Positions 16,155 through 23,022 of a DNA stretch of 64,000 bases are shown one piece after another (within the stretch, counting starts at the first letter, position 1; each line of letters begins with the position of its first letter). The notes under the pieces are model-generated. The model searched no databases. It was not told where the DNA came from and was given only the letters and a program-made list of their open reading frames with translations. Made by a program: the position numbers and the translations under genes. Source of the DNA: Bacteroidia bacterium (GTDB lineage: Bacteria; Bacteroidota; Bacteroidia; Bacteroidales; Azobacteroidaceae); contig BNTT01000002.1 of the NCBI GenBank assembly GCA_025996815.1, forward strand, positions 6,542 to 70,541, in the 5' to 3' direction.

Positions 16155-16430
16155 TCAAGCGTATTCCAAAACTCTTTCTTGCTGCCGCACCCGCTTCAAA
16201 GGCGACCGACTGCGCACGGTAAGATATTCAAACTGAATTTTTGTGTCTTCGTAATCGGCACATAAGTTTCCCACACGACCAATTTCACGTATATATTCAT
16301 TATCAGCCTCAGGATTATCTAAATAGCCATTTTCCCCTGCCTCATCAATCAATGCCTTCACATAAGCCATTGCGCGGTCATAATCAGCCCTCGTCTGCAA
16401 TTCCTGCGTGTATTCAAACATTTTTTTCAT
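16155..16430 (-). CDS. Probable antitoxin of a higBA-like module (no HTH domain visible)
   Basis: The start ATG at 16430 gives MKKMFEYTQELQTRADYDRA and a product of about 91 residues. The first 60 residues (YDRAMAYVKALIDEAG then NPEADNEYIREIGR) resemble the N-terminal dimer region of HigA-type antitoxins. After DYEDTK the protein ends within about 30 residues and shows no helix-turn-helix. Other frames do not restore one. It follows the toxin gene by 11 bases in the toxin-first order typical of higBA. Either a C-terminally truncated HigA or a different antitoxin type is possible. Confidence 0.55.
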   Translation of the reverse strand: MKKMFEYTQELQTRADYDRAMAYVKALIDEAGENGYLDNPEADNEYIREIGRVGNLCADYEDTKIQFEYLTVRSRSPLKRVRQQERVLEYA

Positions 16431-16441
16431 ATCACTTATCT

Positions 16442-16735
16442 TTAAATTTTTAAACAATCTATTTTATCATATTCAGCATGTGTACCTATAAAAAGAACGT
16501 ATGCGATGCCGCTCACAAACGATATTGTAACCAACAAACGATAGTCATTGCCTTTTATGTTCAACACATACCTGCTCCGTCCAATGTAATCAGCAGTCGG
16601 GAACAACAATCTCAACTCATTAAGGTTTAAAATGCGTTCCTTTTCAAGAATATCAACCACCCGACCAATAGCATTGACCGAATCGGCATGTTTCTTCATA
16701 AATTTATCTAACAACTCTTTATTTAATACCCTCAT
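16442..16735 (-). CDS. HigB-like mRNA interferase toxin
   Basis: The 97-residue product starts MRVLNKELLDKFMKKHADS and ends with the HigB-type strand pattern YVLNIKGNDYRLLVTI, then YVLFIGTHAEYDKID. Toxins of this RelE-fold group cut mRNA on the ribosome. The central Arg, Tyr and His residues expected in the active region are present. Length is normal for the family. The ATG at 16735 is 26 bases after the -7 box at 16762-16769. The downstream partner at 16155-16430 appears to lack a DNA-binding domain, which raises the question of how the pair is controlled. Confidence 0.75.
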   Translation of the reverse strand: MRVLNKELLDKFMKKHADSVNAIGRVVDILEKERILNLNELRLLFPTADYIGRSRYVLNIKGNDYRLLVTISFVSGIAYVLFIGTHAEYDKIDCLKI

Positions 16736-16761
16736 TCGTTTTATGTTATAATTTTACGGGA

Positions 16762-16769
16762 CAAAGGTA
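16762..16769 (-). promoter_or_regulatory. -7 promoter box for the higBA-like pair
   Basis: TACCTTTG on the reverse strand followed by TCCCG, back to back with the tig promoter 61 bases away. Confidence 0.65.
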
Positions 16770-16830
16770 ATATAAATATTTCTAATTGCAAAATGTTTTT
16801 GCGGCAGTTTTTAATTCAAAATTTATTTCG

Positions 16831-16838
16831 TACCTTTG
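16831..16838 (+). promoter_or_regulatory. -7 promoter box for tig-clpP-clpX
   Basis: TACCTTTG followed by CACC, 29 bases before the tig ATG at 16868. Confidence 0.75.
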
Positions 16839-16867
16839 CACCTCAATTTCAAAAACAAAGCAGAATA

Positions 16868-18208
16868 ATGAATGTTACACAAACAAACAGCGATTCGGTT
16901 AGCGCAACGCTGACCATCACCGTTGAACGGGCGGATTATCAACCAAAAGTTGAAAAAACGCTGAAGAGTTATCAGCAAAAAGCCGTGGTTGACGGCTTCC
17001 GCAAGGGGATGGTACCTTTGGGGCGTATCAAAGCGATGTACGGCAAGGCGGTGCTGGTCGAGGAGATTAATTCGTTGGTTTCCGGCGGATTGAATGATTA
17101 TGTCCGTGACAACAACTTGCCCATTTTGGGCGAGCCATTGCCTTCAAAGGACGAAATCGCGGCATTGGATTTCGACAAACAGGACGATTACACATTCACG
17201 TTTGATATCGGTATAGCACCGGAAATCAAGGCAAAGCTGACGAAAAACGACAAGTTGCCTTACTATACGATTCAGGTGGCTGATGATATGGTTGAAAAGC
17301 AAATCAACAACTATAAAGCCACTTACGGCACCTACGCAGAGGTAGACGAGGTGCAAGGCAAGGATATGGTCAAGGGCACGCTATCAGAAACGGAAACGGA
17401 CGGACTGGTGGTTGAAAATGCCGTTTTGATGCCCGCCTTCATCAAAGATGCTGCCGAAAAAGCCAAATTCGACGGCGCAAAAAAGGGCGACACCATCACG
17501 TTTAACCCCCACAAGGCGTTTGAAGGACACGAAGGCGAACTCGCTTCGCTGCTGAAAATCACCCGGGAGGAAGTGAAAAATCACACGGGCGAGGCTTCCA
17601 TTAAAATAGAAGAAATCACGCGCTACACCGAGGGCGAACTCAATCAGGAACTGTTCGACAAAATTTACGAGCCGGGCACAGTAACCTCTGAAGCCCAATT
17701 GCGCGACAAAATCAAGGAAACGCTCGCCGCTCAATTCACCCCCGAAAGCGATTACCGCTTCCTGCTCGATGCCAAAAAAGCATTGGAAGACAAGGCGACG
17801 GACGTGCAATTCCCCGATGCGTTTCTGAAACGCTGGCTGCTCGAAAGCAATCCCAGCCGCACGCCGGAATCCATTGAGGCGGATTACGACAAAATTGTTG
17901 CCGACCTGAAATTTCAGTTGATTCGGAACGAAATTGTGAAAGAAAACAAGGTCGAAATCACCAACGAAGATGTCGTGAAAGCAGCACAAAATGCCGCACG
18001 CGTCCAATTTGCGCAATACGGGATGAGCAACGTGCCCGACAATATGCTCGACAACTATGTGGGCGAGATGCTGAAAAAGCAGGAAACGGTGCGCGGGCTT
18101 GCCGATAAAGTGTATGAAAACAAGCTCATCGCCATTTTGAAGGAGCAAGCCACCCTGCAACCCAAAGAGATTTCAATAGAAGATTTTCAAAAATTATTCA
18201 ACAATTAA
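16868..18208 (+). CDS. tig: Trigger factor
   Basis: A longer frame from 16793 would cross the promoter. The ATG at 16868 gives MNVTQTNSDSVSATLTITVE and 446 residues. The N-terminal ribosome-binding domain carries VDGFRKGMVPLGRIKAMYG, corresponding to the GFRxGKxP ribosome-docking loop. The PPIase-like domain is in the middle (about 150-240) and the helical chaperone arms follow. Trigger factor meets nascent chains at the ribosome exit tunnel. Its stop is directly followed by the clpP ATG, and tig-clpP-clpX is a common conserved operon. Confidence 0.92.
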   Translation: MNVTQTNSDSVSATLTITVERADYQPKVEKTLKSYQQKAVVDGFRKGMVPLGRIKAMYGKAVLVEEINSLVSGGLNDYVRDNNLPILGEPLPSKDEIAALDFDKQDDYTFTFDIGIAPEIKAKLTKNDKLPYYTIQVADDMVEKQINNYKATYGTYAEVDEVQGKDMVKGTLSETETDGLVVENAVLMPAFIKDAAEKAKFDGAKKGDTITFNPHKAFEGHEGELASLLKITREEVKNHTGEASIKIEEITRYTEGELNQELFDKIYEPGTVTSEAQLRDKIKETLAAQFTPESDYRFLLDAKKALEDKATDVQFPDAFLKRWLLESNPSRTPESIEADYDKIVADLKFQLIRNEIVKENKVEITNEDVVKAAQNAARVQFAQYGMSNVPDNMLDNYVGEMLKKQETVRGLADKVYENKLIAILKEQATLQPKEISIEDFQKLFNN

Positions 18209-18883
18209 ATGACAAACGATTTCAGAAATTACGCAACAAAGCACCTTGGCATCAATTCCAATGTGCTCGACAAGTACGCGACCGTCACCGCGAGCATGAC
18301 CCCCTACATCTTGGAGGAACGCCAATTGAACGTGTCGCAAATGGACGTGTTTTCACGATTGATGATGGACAGAATCATCTTTCTGGGCACGCAGATTGAT
18401 GAATACACCGCCAATGTGATTCAGGCGCAACTCCTGTATCTCGAATCTGCCGAGGCGGGTAAAGACATTATGCTCTACATCAATTCGCCGGGAGGCTCGG
18501 TCTATGCCTGCTATGGTATGTACGACACGATGCAGTACATAAGTAGCAAAGTATCAACGATTTGCACGGGGATGGCGGCTTCTGCGGCGGCTGTGCTGTT
18601 GGTTGCCGGAGAAAAAGGGCTGCGCTATGTGCTTCCCCACTCCCGCGTGTTGATTCATCAGCCGCTTGGAGGCACTCAGGGGCAGGCTTCGGACATCGAA
18701 ATTCAGGCGCGCGAAATCATCAAAATCAAAAAGGAAATTTACACCATCATCTCCGAACATTCGGGGCAACCCTACGAAAAAGTGGAGCACGACGGCGACC
18801 GCGATTTCTGGATGAACGCGCAGGAAGCCCTCGAATATGGTATGGTGGATGAAATTTTGAGGAGTAAAGTGAAGCAACAATGA
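18209..18883 (+). CDS. clpP: ATP-dependent Clp protease proteolytic subunit
   Basis: The 224-residue product carries the serine-protease triad: Ser125 in GMAASAAAVL, His150 in RVLIHQPLGG, and Asp199 in DRDFWMNAQEALEYG. YINSPGGSVYA forms the oxyanion and substrate strand. The N-terminal extension of about 25 residues is usual for Bacteroidota ClpP. ClpP forms the double heptameric chamber that degrades proteins unfolded by ClpX. The ATG follows the tig stop without a gap and the 3' end overlaps clpX by 4 bases (ATGA), indicating translational coupling. Confidence 0.95.
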   Translation: MTNDFRNYATKHLGINSNVLDKYATVTASMTPYILEERQLNVSQMDVFSRLMMDRIIFLGTQIDEYTANVIQAQLLYLESAEAGKDIMLYINSPGGSVYACYGMYDTMQYISSKVSTICTGMAASAAAVLLVAGEKGLRYVLPHSRVLIHQPLGGTQGQASDIEIQAREIIKIKKEIYTIISEHSGQPYEKVEHDGDRDFWMNAQEALEYGMVDEILRSKVKQQ

Positions 18884-20169
18884 AAAAACCCATTCAGCAT
18901 TGCAGTTTTTGCGGACGCTCCGAACGTGAGGTAAGTTACTTGCTGACAGGACATAGCGGCTTGATTTGTGGCGATTGTGTGGTTGCGGCAAATAAAATTG
19001 TTTCGGAGGCGCAAAAAGAGGTAGAAGGCGCAAAGTCGGAACAGCCTGCATCACAGGGGATTGCGGGTCAAGCCCGCAATGACAGTGGCAGTGGAAATGC
19101 CGGGGATAATGAGAAATTGCCCTCTCCGCGCGATATAAAGGCGTTTTTAGACCAATACGTGATTGGTCAGGACGATGCCAAACGCTTTTTGGCGGTGGCG
19201 GTTTACAACCACTACAAACGTCTGAAGCAGGCGCAAACGAACGATGATGTGGAGATTGAAAAATCCAACATCATTATGGTGGGTGCCACCGGAACGGGCA
19301 AAACGCTGATGGCAAAAACCATCGCACGGATGCTGAAAGTGCCCTTTGCCATCGTCGATGCCACCGTTTTGACGGAAGCCGGCTATGTGGGCGAAGATGT
19401 GGAGAGCATCCTCACCCGCTTGCTGCAAGTGGCTGATTACAAGGTGGAAGAAGCCGAGCGCGGCATCCTGTTTATCGACGAAATAGACAAAATCGCCCGC
19501 AAAGCAGACAATCCGTCCATCACGCGCGACGTGAGCGGCGAAGGTGTGCAGCAAGGTCTCCTAAAACTCCTCGAAGGCTCCATCGTGAACGTGCCGCCCC
19601 AAGGCGGTCGCAAGCACCCCGACCAAAAAATGATTGCCATCGACACAAAAAACATCCTCTTCGTGTGCGGAGGTGCCTTCGACGGCATCGAGCGAAAAAT
19701 ATCGCAACGGCTTAACACACAAGTGGTTGGCTACACTTCGCCCGCCCACAACACGCGCCTGGACAAAAACAATATGCTGCAATACATCGCCCCGCAAGAC
19801 CTCAAATCGTTCGGCTTAATCCCCGAAATAATCGGTCGCCTGCCGGTGCTGACCTACCTGAAACCCTTGGACAGACCCGCTCTGCGAGCCATCCTCACCG
19901 AGCCAAAAAATTCCATCATCAAGCAATACATCAAAATGTTTGAAATGGACGGCGTGAAACTGACTTTCGACGAGGACGTGCTGGAATACGTGGTGGACAA
20001 AGCCATTGAGTTCAAACTGGGCGCACGCGGGCTGCGCTCCATCACCGAAAATATGATGATTGATGCGATGTTTGAAATCCCCTCCACCAACCAAAAAGAG
20101 CTGCACGTGACGCTGGATTATGCGAAAAGCCACGTTGAGAGAAGTGCGCTGCAATATGCTGTGGCGTGA
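18880..20169 (+). CDS. clpX: ATP-dependent Clp protease ATPase subunit ClpX
   Basis: The N-terminal zinc-binding domain has Cys8, Cys11, Cys30 and Cys33 (HCSFCGRSE and GLICGDC). Walker A is GATGTGKT (residues 135-142), Walker B is ILFIDEIDKI, and the ClpX pore and arginine-finger regions are intact (AGYVGEDVESIL, GLIPEIIGRLPV). ClpX unfolds substrates and feeds ClpP. The linker between the zinc domain and the AAA+ module contains an in-frame insert, GIAGQARNDSG, encoded by a palindromic repeat (19060-19080). The insert avoids both folded domains, so function is probably kept. Confidence 0.95.
   Translation: MKKPIQHCSFCGRSEREVSYLLTGHSGLICGDCVVAANKIVSEAQKEVEGAKSEQPASQGIAGQARNDSGSGNAGDNEKLPSPRDIKAFLDQYVIGQDDAKRFLAVAVYNHYKRLKQAQTNDDVEIEKSNIIMVGATGTGKTLMAKTIARMLKVPFAIVDATVLTEAGYVGEDVESILTRLLQVADYKVEEAERGILFIDEIDKIARKADNPSITRDVSGEGVQQGLLKLLEGSIVNVPPQGGRKHPDQKMIAIDTKNILFVCGGAFDGIERKISQRLNTQVVGYTSPAHNTRLDKNNMLQYIAPQDLKSFGLIPEIIGRLPVLTYLKPLDRPALRAILTEPKNSIIKQYIKMFEMDGVKLTFDEDVLEYVVDKAIEFKLGARGLRSITENMMIDAMFEIPSTNQKELHVTLDYAKSHVERSALQYAVA
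19060..19080. repeat. Palindromic element inserted in clpX
   Basis: Inverted repeat ATTGCGGG/CCCGCAAT around TCAAG, with GGG before and GACAG after. A degenerate copy with the core GCGGGTCAAGCC and the same flanks lies in the uvrD/pcrA gene at 25047-25074. Confidence 0.75.
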
Positions 20170-20202
20170 ATATCTGTTTTTAATGCTAACCCTGTTTACG
20201 AT

Positions 20203-21048
20203 ATGAAAATTATAGAGAAAGTTGCTGATTTGCAAGGTGTTTTGGCGCGAGCCCGACAAAGTCATAAATCGCTTGGGCTGGTGCCTACGATGGGCGCGCT
20301 ACACGACGGACACATTGCTCTGGTCAAGCGGGCGGTGGCTGAAAACGGCGTGACGGTGGTCAGCGTGTTCGTCAATCCCACGCAGTTTAACGACAAAAAC
20401 GACCTGTGCAATTACCCGCGCACGCCCGAAGCCGATTGCCAACTGCTGGAAAAAGCCGGTGCGACCATCGTGTTTATGCCCTCCGTAGAAGAGGTCTATC
20501 CCGAGCCTGACACCCGCCAATTTGCCTTCGGGGCATTGGAATCGGTGATGGAGGGCGCGTTTCGCCCCGGACATTTCAATGGCGTGGCGCAAATCGTGAG
20601 CCGATTGTTCGACATCGTAAAACCCGACCGCGCTTATTTTGGCGAAAAAGATTTCCAACAGTTGGCAATCATCCGCGAAATGGTGAAACAACTGCACCTC
20701 GACGTGACCATCGAGGCGTGCCCCATCGTCCGCGAAGCAGACGGGCTGGCAAAAAGTTCGCGCAACACACGCCTGAATGCCACTCAGCGGCAGGCGGCGG
20801 TCAATATCTCACGCGTCCTGAAAGAAAGCGCAGGGGTGCGCGTTGCGCCCGCAATGCCCCCCGCGATGACAATTGAATGGGTCGTCGCACAAATCAACGC
20901 CGTCCCCGAATTGCAGGTCGAATATTTCTCCATCGTGGACGGACACACGCTGCAACCCATCCAAAAATGGGACGACACCACGTTCCCGGTAGGCTGCATC
21001 GCCGTTTTTGACGGCGATGTGCGGCTGATTGATAACATTTTTTATTGA
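20203..21048 (+). CDS. panC: Pantothenate synthetase
   Basis: The 281-residue product shows the nucleotidyl-transferase signature [15 protein letters not shown] (HIGH-like motif), then [40 protein letters not shown] and [16 protein letters not shown] follow, and the KMSKS-like region is at [12 protein letters not shown]. PanC condenses pantoate and beta-alanine with ATP in the cytoplasm (EC 6.3.2.1). Length is normal. It is followed 8 bases later by ridA. panB and panD are not in the window. Confidence 0.95.
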   Translation: MKIIEKVADLQGVLARARQSHKSLGLVPTMGALHDGHIALVKRAVAENGVTVVSVFVNPTQFNDKNDLCNYPRTPEADCQLLEKAGATIVFMPSVEEVYPEPDTRQFAFGALESVMEGAFRPGHFNGVAQIVSRLFDIVKPDRAYFGEKDFQQLAIIREMVKQLHLDVTIEACPIVREADGLAKSSRNTRLNATQRQAAVNISRVLKESAGVRVAPAMPPAMTIEWVVAQINAVPELQVEYFSIVDGHTLQPIQKWDDTTFPVGCIAVFDGDVRLIDNIFY

Positions 21049-21056
21049 TAAATAAT

Positions 21057-21434
21057 ATGAAACAAGCAATTTCAAGTAAAAACGCGCCGGCGGCAATCGG
21101 ACCGTATTCACAGGCGATTAAAACAGGCAATCTGGTGTTTTGTTCAGGACAGTTGGGGCTTGACCCCGCGACCGGCACATTTGTAGCCGGCGGCGTGGTC
21201 GAACAGACCGAGCAGGCATTCAAAAACATCAAGGCAGTGCTGGCAGAGGCAGGTCTGACATTGGCAAATGTCGTGAAAACGACCGTATTTTTGGCAGACA
21301 TCGCCGATTTCACAGCGATGAACGAAGTCTATGGCAAGCATTTCAGCGAACCATTCCCCGCCCGCTCGGCTGTGGCAGTGAAAACCCTCCCCAAAAATGG
21401 GCTGGTGGAAATCGAGGTCATCGCCACCATCTAA
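21057..21434 (+). CDS. ridA: RidA family enamine/imine deaminase
   Basis: The ATG at 21057 ([20 protein letters not shown]) is preferred to an in-frame TTG at 21045 that overlaps panC. The 125-residue product has the family's [20 protein letters not shown] and [22 protein letters not shown]. The Arg in PARSAV is the residue that binds the substrate carboxylate. RidA hydrolyses reactive enamines made by PLP enzymes such as threonine dehydratase. Length and motifs are canonical for the trimeric cytoplasmic enzyme. Confidence 0.93.
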   Translation: MKQAISSKNAPAAIGPYSQAIKTGNLVFCSGQLGLDPATGTFVAGGVVEQTEQAFKNIKAVLAEAGLTLANVVKTTVFLADIADFTAMNEVYGKHFSEPFPARSAVAVKTLPKNGLVEIEVIATI

Positions 21435-21450
21435 CTTTCAAAAAAAATGC

Positions 21451-21458
21451 TACCTTTG
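21451..21458 (+). promoter_or_regulatory. -7 promoter box for the truncated RelE-type module
   Basis: TACCTTTG followed by CAAGG, 22 bases before the antitoxin-like ATG at 21480. Confidence 0.65.
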
Positions 21459-21479
21459 CAAGGTCAAAAACATAAAATT

Positions 21480-21722
21480 ATGACGGAACTTATTTTAAAA
21501 AACAGAATTTCTCGCCCAAAAATGGATGCCCTGCTAACATTTTTGGTCACTTGGGGCATTGATGCGGAAGTGAAGCGCAATATTCGCAAGCCAACAGCAA
21601 GAGAAAAGCACATTGCAGAGTTTAAGGAAGCCATTCGGGAAACCGAAGCGATGGCAAAGCACATTCGCCAAAATGGCACGAAAGGCTACAAAACTTTGGA
21701 TGAATTATTAGCAGAAGATTGA
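21480..21722 (+). CDS. Probable antitoxin of a RelE/ParE-type module
   Basis: The 80-residue product starts MTELILKNRISRPKMDALLTF, has a charged helical middle (REKHIAEFKEAIRETEAMAK) and ends KTLDELLAED. This size and helix-rich charged composition, with the toxin gene only 2 bases downstream, fit the antitoxins paired with RelE-like toxins in Bacteroidota. An earlier in-frame start at 21447 would overlap the promoter and is rejected. Family assignment is by context and composition, not by a diagnostic motif. Confidence 0.6.
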   Translation: MTELILKNRISRPKMDALLTFLVTWGIDAEVKRNIRKPTAREKHIAEFKEAIRETEAMAKHIRQNGTKGYKTLDELLAED

Positions 21723-21724
21723 CG

Positions 21725-21967
21725 ATGGGAACTGAATTTTTAGTAACTTCAACGTTTGATAAGTCGTATAAAACGTTGAAAAAGAAGTATCCATCTATTC
21801 CATCCGATGTGGAACAATTCAAAAAAGATTTTTCCGAAAATCACACGTTAGGCGACGATTTGGGCGGCGGCTATCGCAAAGTGCGTATGGCAGCAGTACG
21901 CCTCCCAAATGGCATTGGGATAAGGCGTTTGCAAAAAATCATATTGACTGAACTTTCCGGCGAATAA
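21725..21967 (+). pseudogene. RelE/ParE-type toxin, C-terminally truncated
   Basis: The first 55 residues match the usual toxin pattern: FDKSYKTLKKKYPSIPSDVE, then GDDLGGGYRKVRMA. Intact relatives continue with a Lys/Gly-rich stretch (KGKSGGARVI-like) and two final strands holding catalytic residues. Here the sequence departs after VRMAA and ends LPNGIGIRRLQKIILTELSGE. The stop lies in the 3' end of the convergent FkbM gene, which overlaps by 29 bases. The novel joint suggests that the tail was replaced when the neighbouring DNA arrived. Probably inactive. Confidence 0.55.
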
Positions 21968-22757
21968 TGGCTTTTCTCAGCCCCGGTTCTTTCCCCCGTC
22001 CCCAATAAAAGAATCCATCGGTAAATTCGGATTCAAAATGATTGTCAGACAACGTTTTGTGAATTTCTTCCGCATCATTGGGATAGTGGTAGGTACAAAT
22101 CGAATAATCAAGGTCGCGAACTTCTTTCAATGTGTTTGCAGCCCCGCGCAGAGCGGCTTGCTCATAGCCCTCAATATCCATTTTCAGGAAAAGGTTGCTC
22201 TTATCTTTCCCCTCCAAAAACCGGTCTATGGTGATGTTGGATTCATCATTGATGTCGCTCACATACTTTTCTACGATAGTAATTTTATCTTTCCAAGGCG
22301 CAAAAGTGGCATTCAGAGCCGCTGTCCAATCTTTGTCGCACTCAAACAAATAAACATGCTGCACAAATTCAATCACATCTAACGAAAAAATCCCCTCTGC
22401 CGCCCCAATGTCAAGCAGCGTTTTCCCCTTCAGACGACTGTAATCATCGACATAGCGATGAGGCGCACGAATATCTTGTTCAATACGCAATGACTGATAA
22501 AGAGAAACAATATCTTTTGGCGTATCTCCCTTGAAATACAATTTTTTGCCGTTGTGCACAACATAATACAGTTTTTGCGAATTGTCATAGATGCACTCAA
22601 CAGGCAGATTTCTATATTCCCACATAAATAAGTACGGGAAGGGTACTATCCCATACCTCCCCATGAACGCATAGCATTGGTTTTGGGGCGTTTTGGGCAA
22701 AAAGCGATGGAAAAAATAGATGAATAAACTTTTCGCGTTTTCGGATGGGTGCTGCAT
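21939..22757 (-). CDS. FkbM family methyltransferase
   Basis: The 272-residue product has the SAM-binding motif GKTLLDIGAAEGIFSLDVI (about residue 110), then a second strand ending VYLFECD. A central ITIDRFLEGKDKSNLFLKM and the FkbM signature KMDIEGYEQAALRGA follow. The N-terminal 90 residues resemble a helical cap. FkbM enzymes O-methylate sugars or polyketides, often surface glycans. The ATG at 22757 is the first usable start, but a promoter box at 22937 and a 13-G tract between them may control expression. Confidence 0.8.
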   Translation of the reverse strand: MQHPSENAKSLFIYFFHRFLPKTPQNQCYAFMGRYGIVPFPYLFMWEYRNLPVECIYDNSQKLYYVVHNGKKLYFKGDTPKDIVSLYQSLRIEQDIRAPHRYVDDYSRLKGKTLLDIGAAEGIFSLDVIEFVQHVYLFECDKDWTAALNATFAPWKDKITIVEKYVSDINDESNITIDRFLEGKDKSNLFLKMDIEGYEQAALRGAANTLKEVRDLDYSICTYHYPNDAEEIHKTLSDNHFESEFTDGFFYWGRGKEPGLRKAIIRRKVQSI

Positions 22758-22801
22758 AAAAGAAATTATTCGAGGATGTATCTTTCTTTTGTAAAATACC
22801 G

Positions 22802-22912
22802 CTAACTTGTTGGCACCAATTTCTTGTACCCCCCCCCCCCCATTTTTACGGGTACTTGTAGCCCTGATTTTTCAAGACTTACAGGCTGTGCATGCTGAAT
22901 GCTATTTTCCAT
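22802..22912 (-). CDS. Short leader ORF interrupted by a poly-G tract (36 residues)
   Basis: On the FkbM transcript an ATG at 22912 opens MENSIQHAQPVSLEKSGLQ, runs through the G tract as GGGG and stops at 22802. If the tract had 14 or 11 G instead of 13, this frame would join the FkbM frame without any stop and add about 52 residues. I cannot tell whether this ORF is translated. Confidence 0.3.
   Translation of the reverse strand: MENSIQHAQPVSLEKSGLQVPVKMGGGGYKKLVPTS
22829..22841. repeat. Homopolymer tract C13 (G13 in the FkbM transcript)
   Basis: Thirteen consecutive C on the plus strand in the FkbM leader, 72 bases from its ATG. Tracts this long slip readily during replication and are typical of phase-variable genes. 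Confidence 0.8.
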
Positions 22913-22936
22913 TTTTTATTATTTTATTAAACGCCG

Positions 22937-22944
22937 CAAAGGTA
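22937..22944 (-). promoter_or_regulatory. -7 promoter box for FkbM
   Basis: TACCTTTG on the reverse strand followed by CGGCG. It would give a leader of about 170 bases including the G13 tract. Confidence 0.55.
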
Positions 22945-22996
22945 AAACAAAAATTTCAAACAAACAAATATGCGGTGGTATTTTCAAAAAAAATGC

Positions 22997-23004
22997 TACC
23001 TTTG
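22997..23004 (+). promoter_or_regulatory. -7 promoter box for uvrD/pcrA
   Basis: TACCTTTG followed by CACAC, 19 bases before the ATG at 23023. It shows that longer upstream ORF starts are not used. Confidence 0.75.
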
Positions 23005-23022
23005 CACACTTTTCAAAACACA

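Noticed and set aside
22807-23022. Upstream extension of the uvrD/pcrA frame
   Set aside because: It would cross the perfect -7 box at 22997 and includes the C13 tract read as proline; the ATG at 23023 gives the canonical N-terminus.
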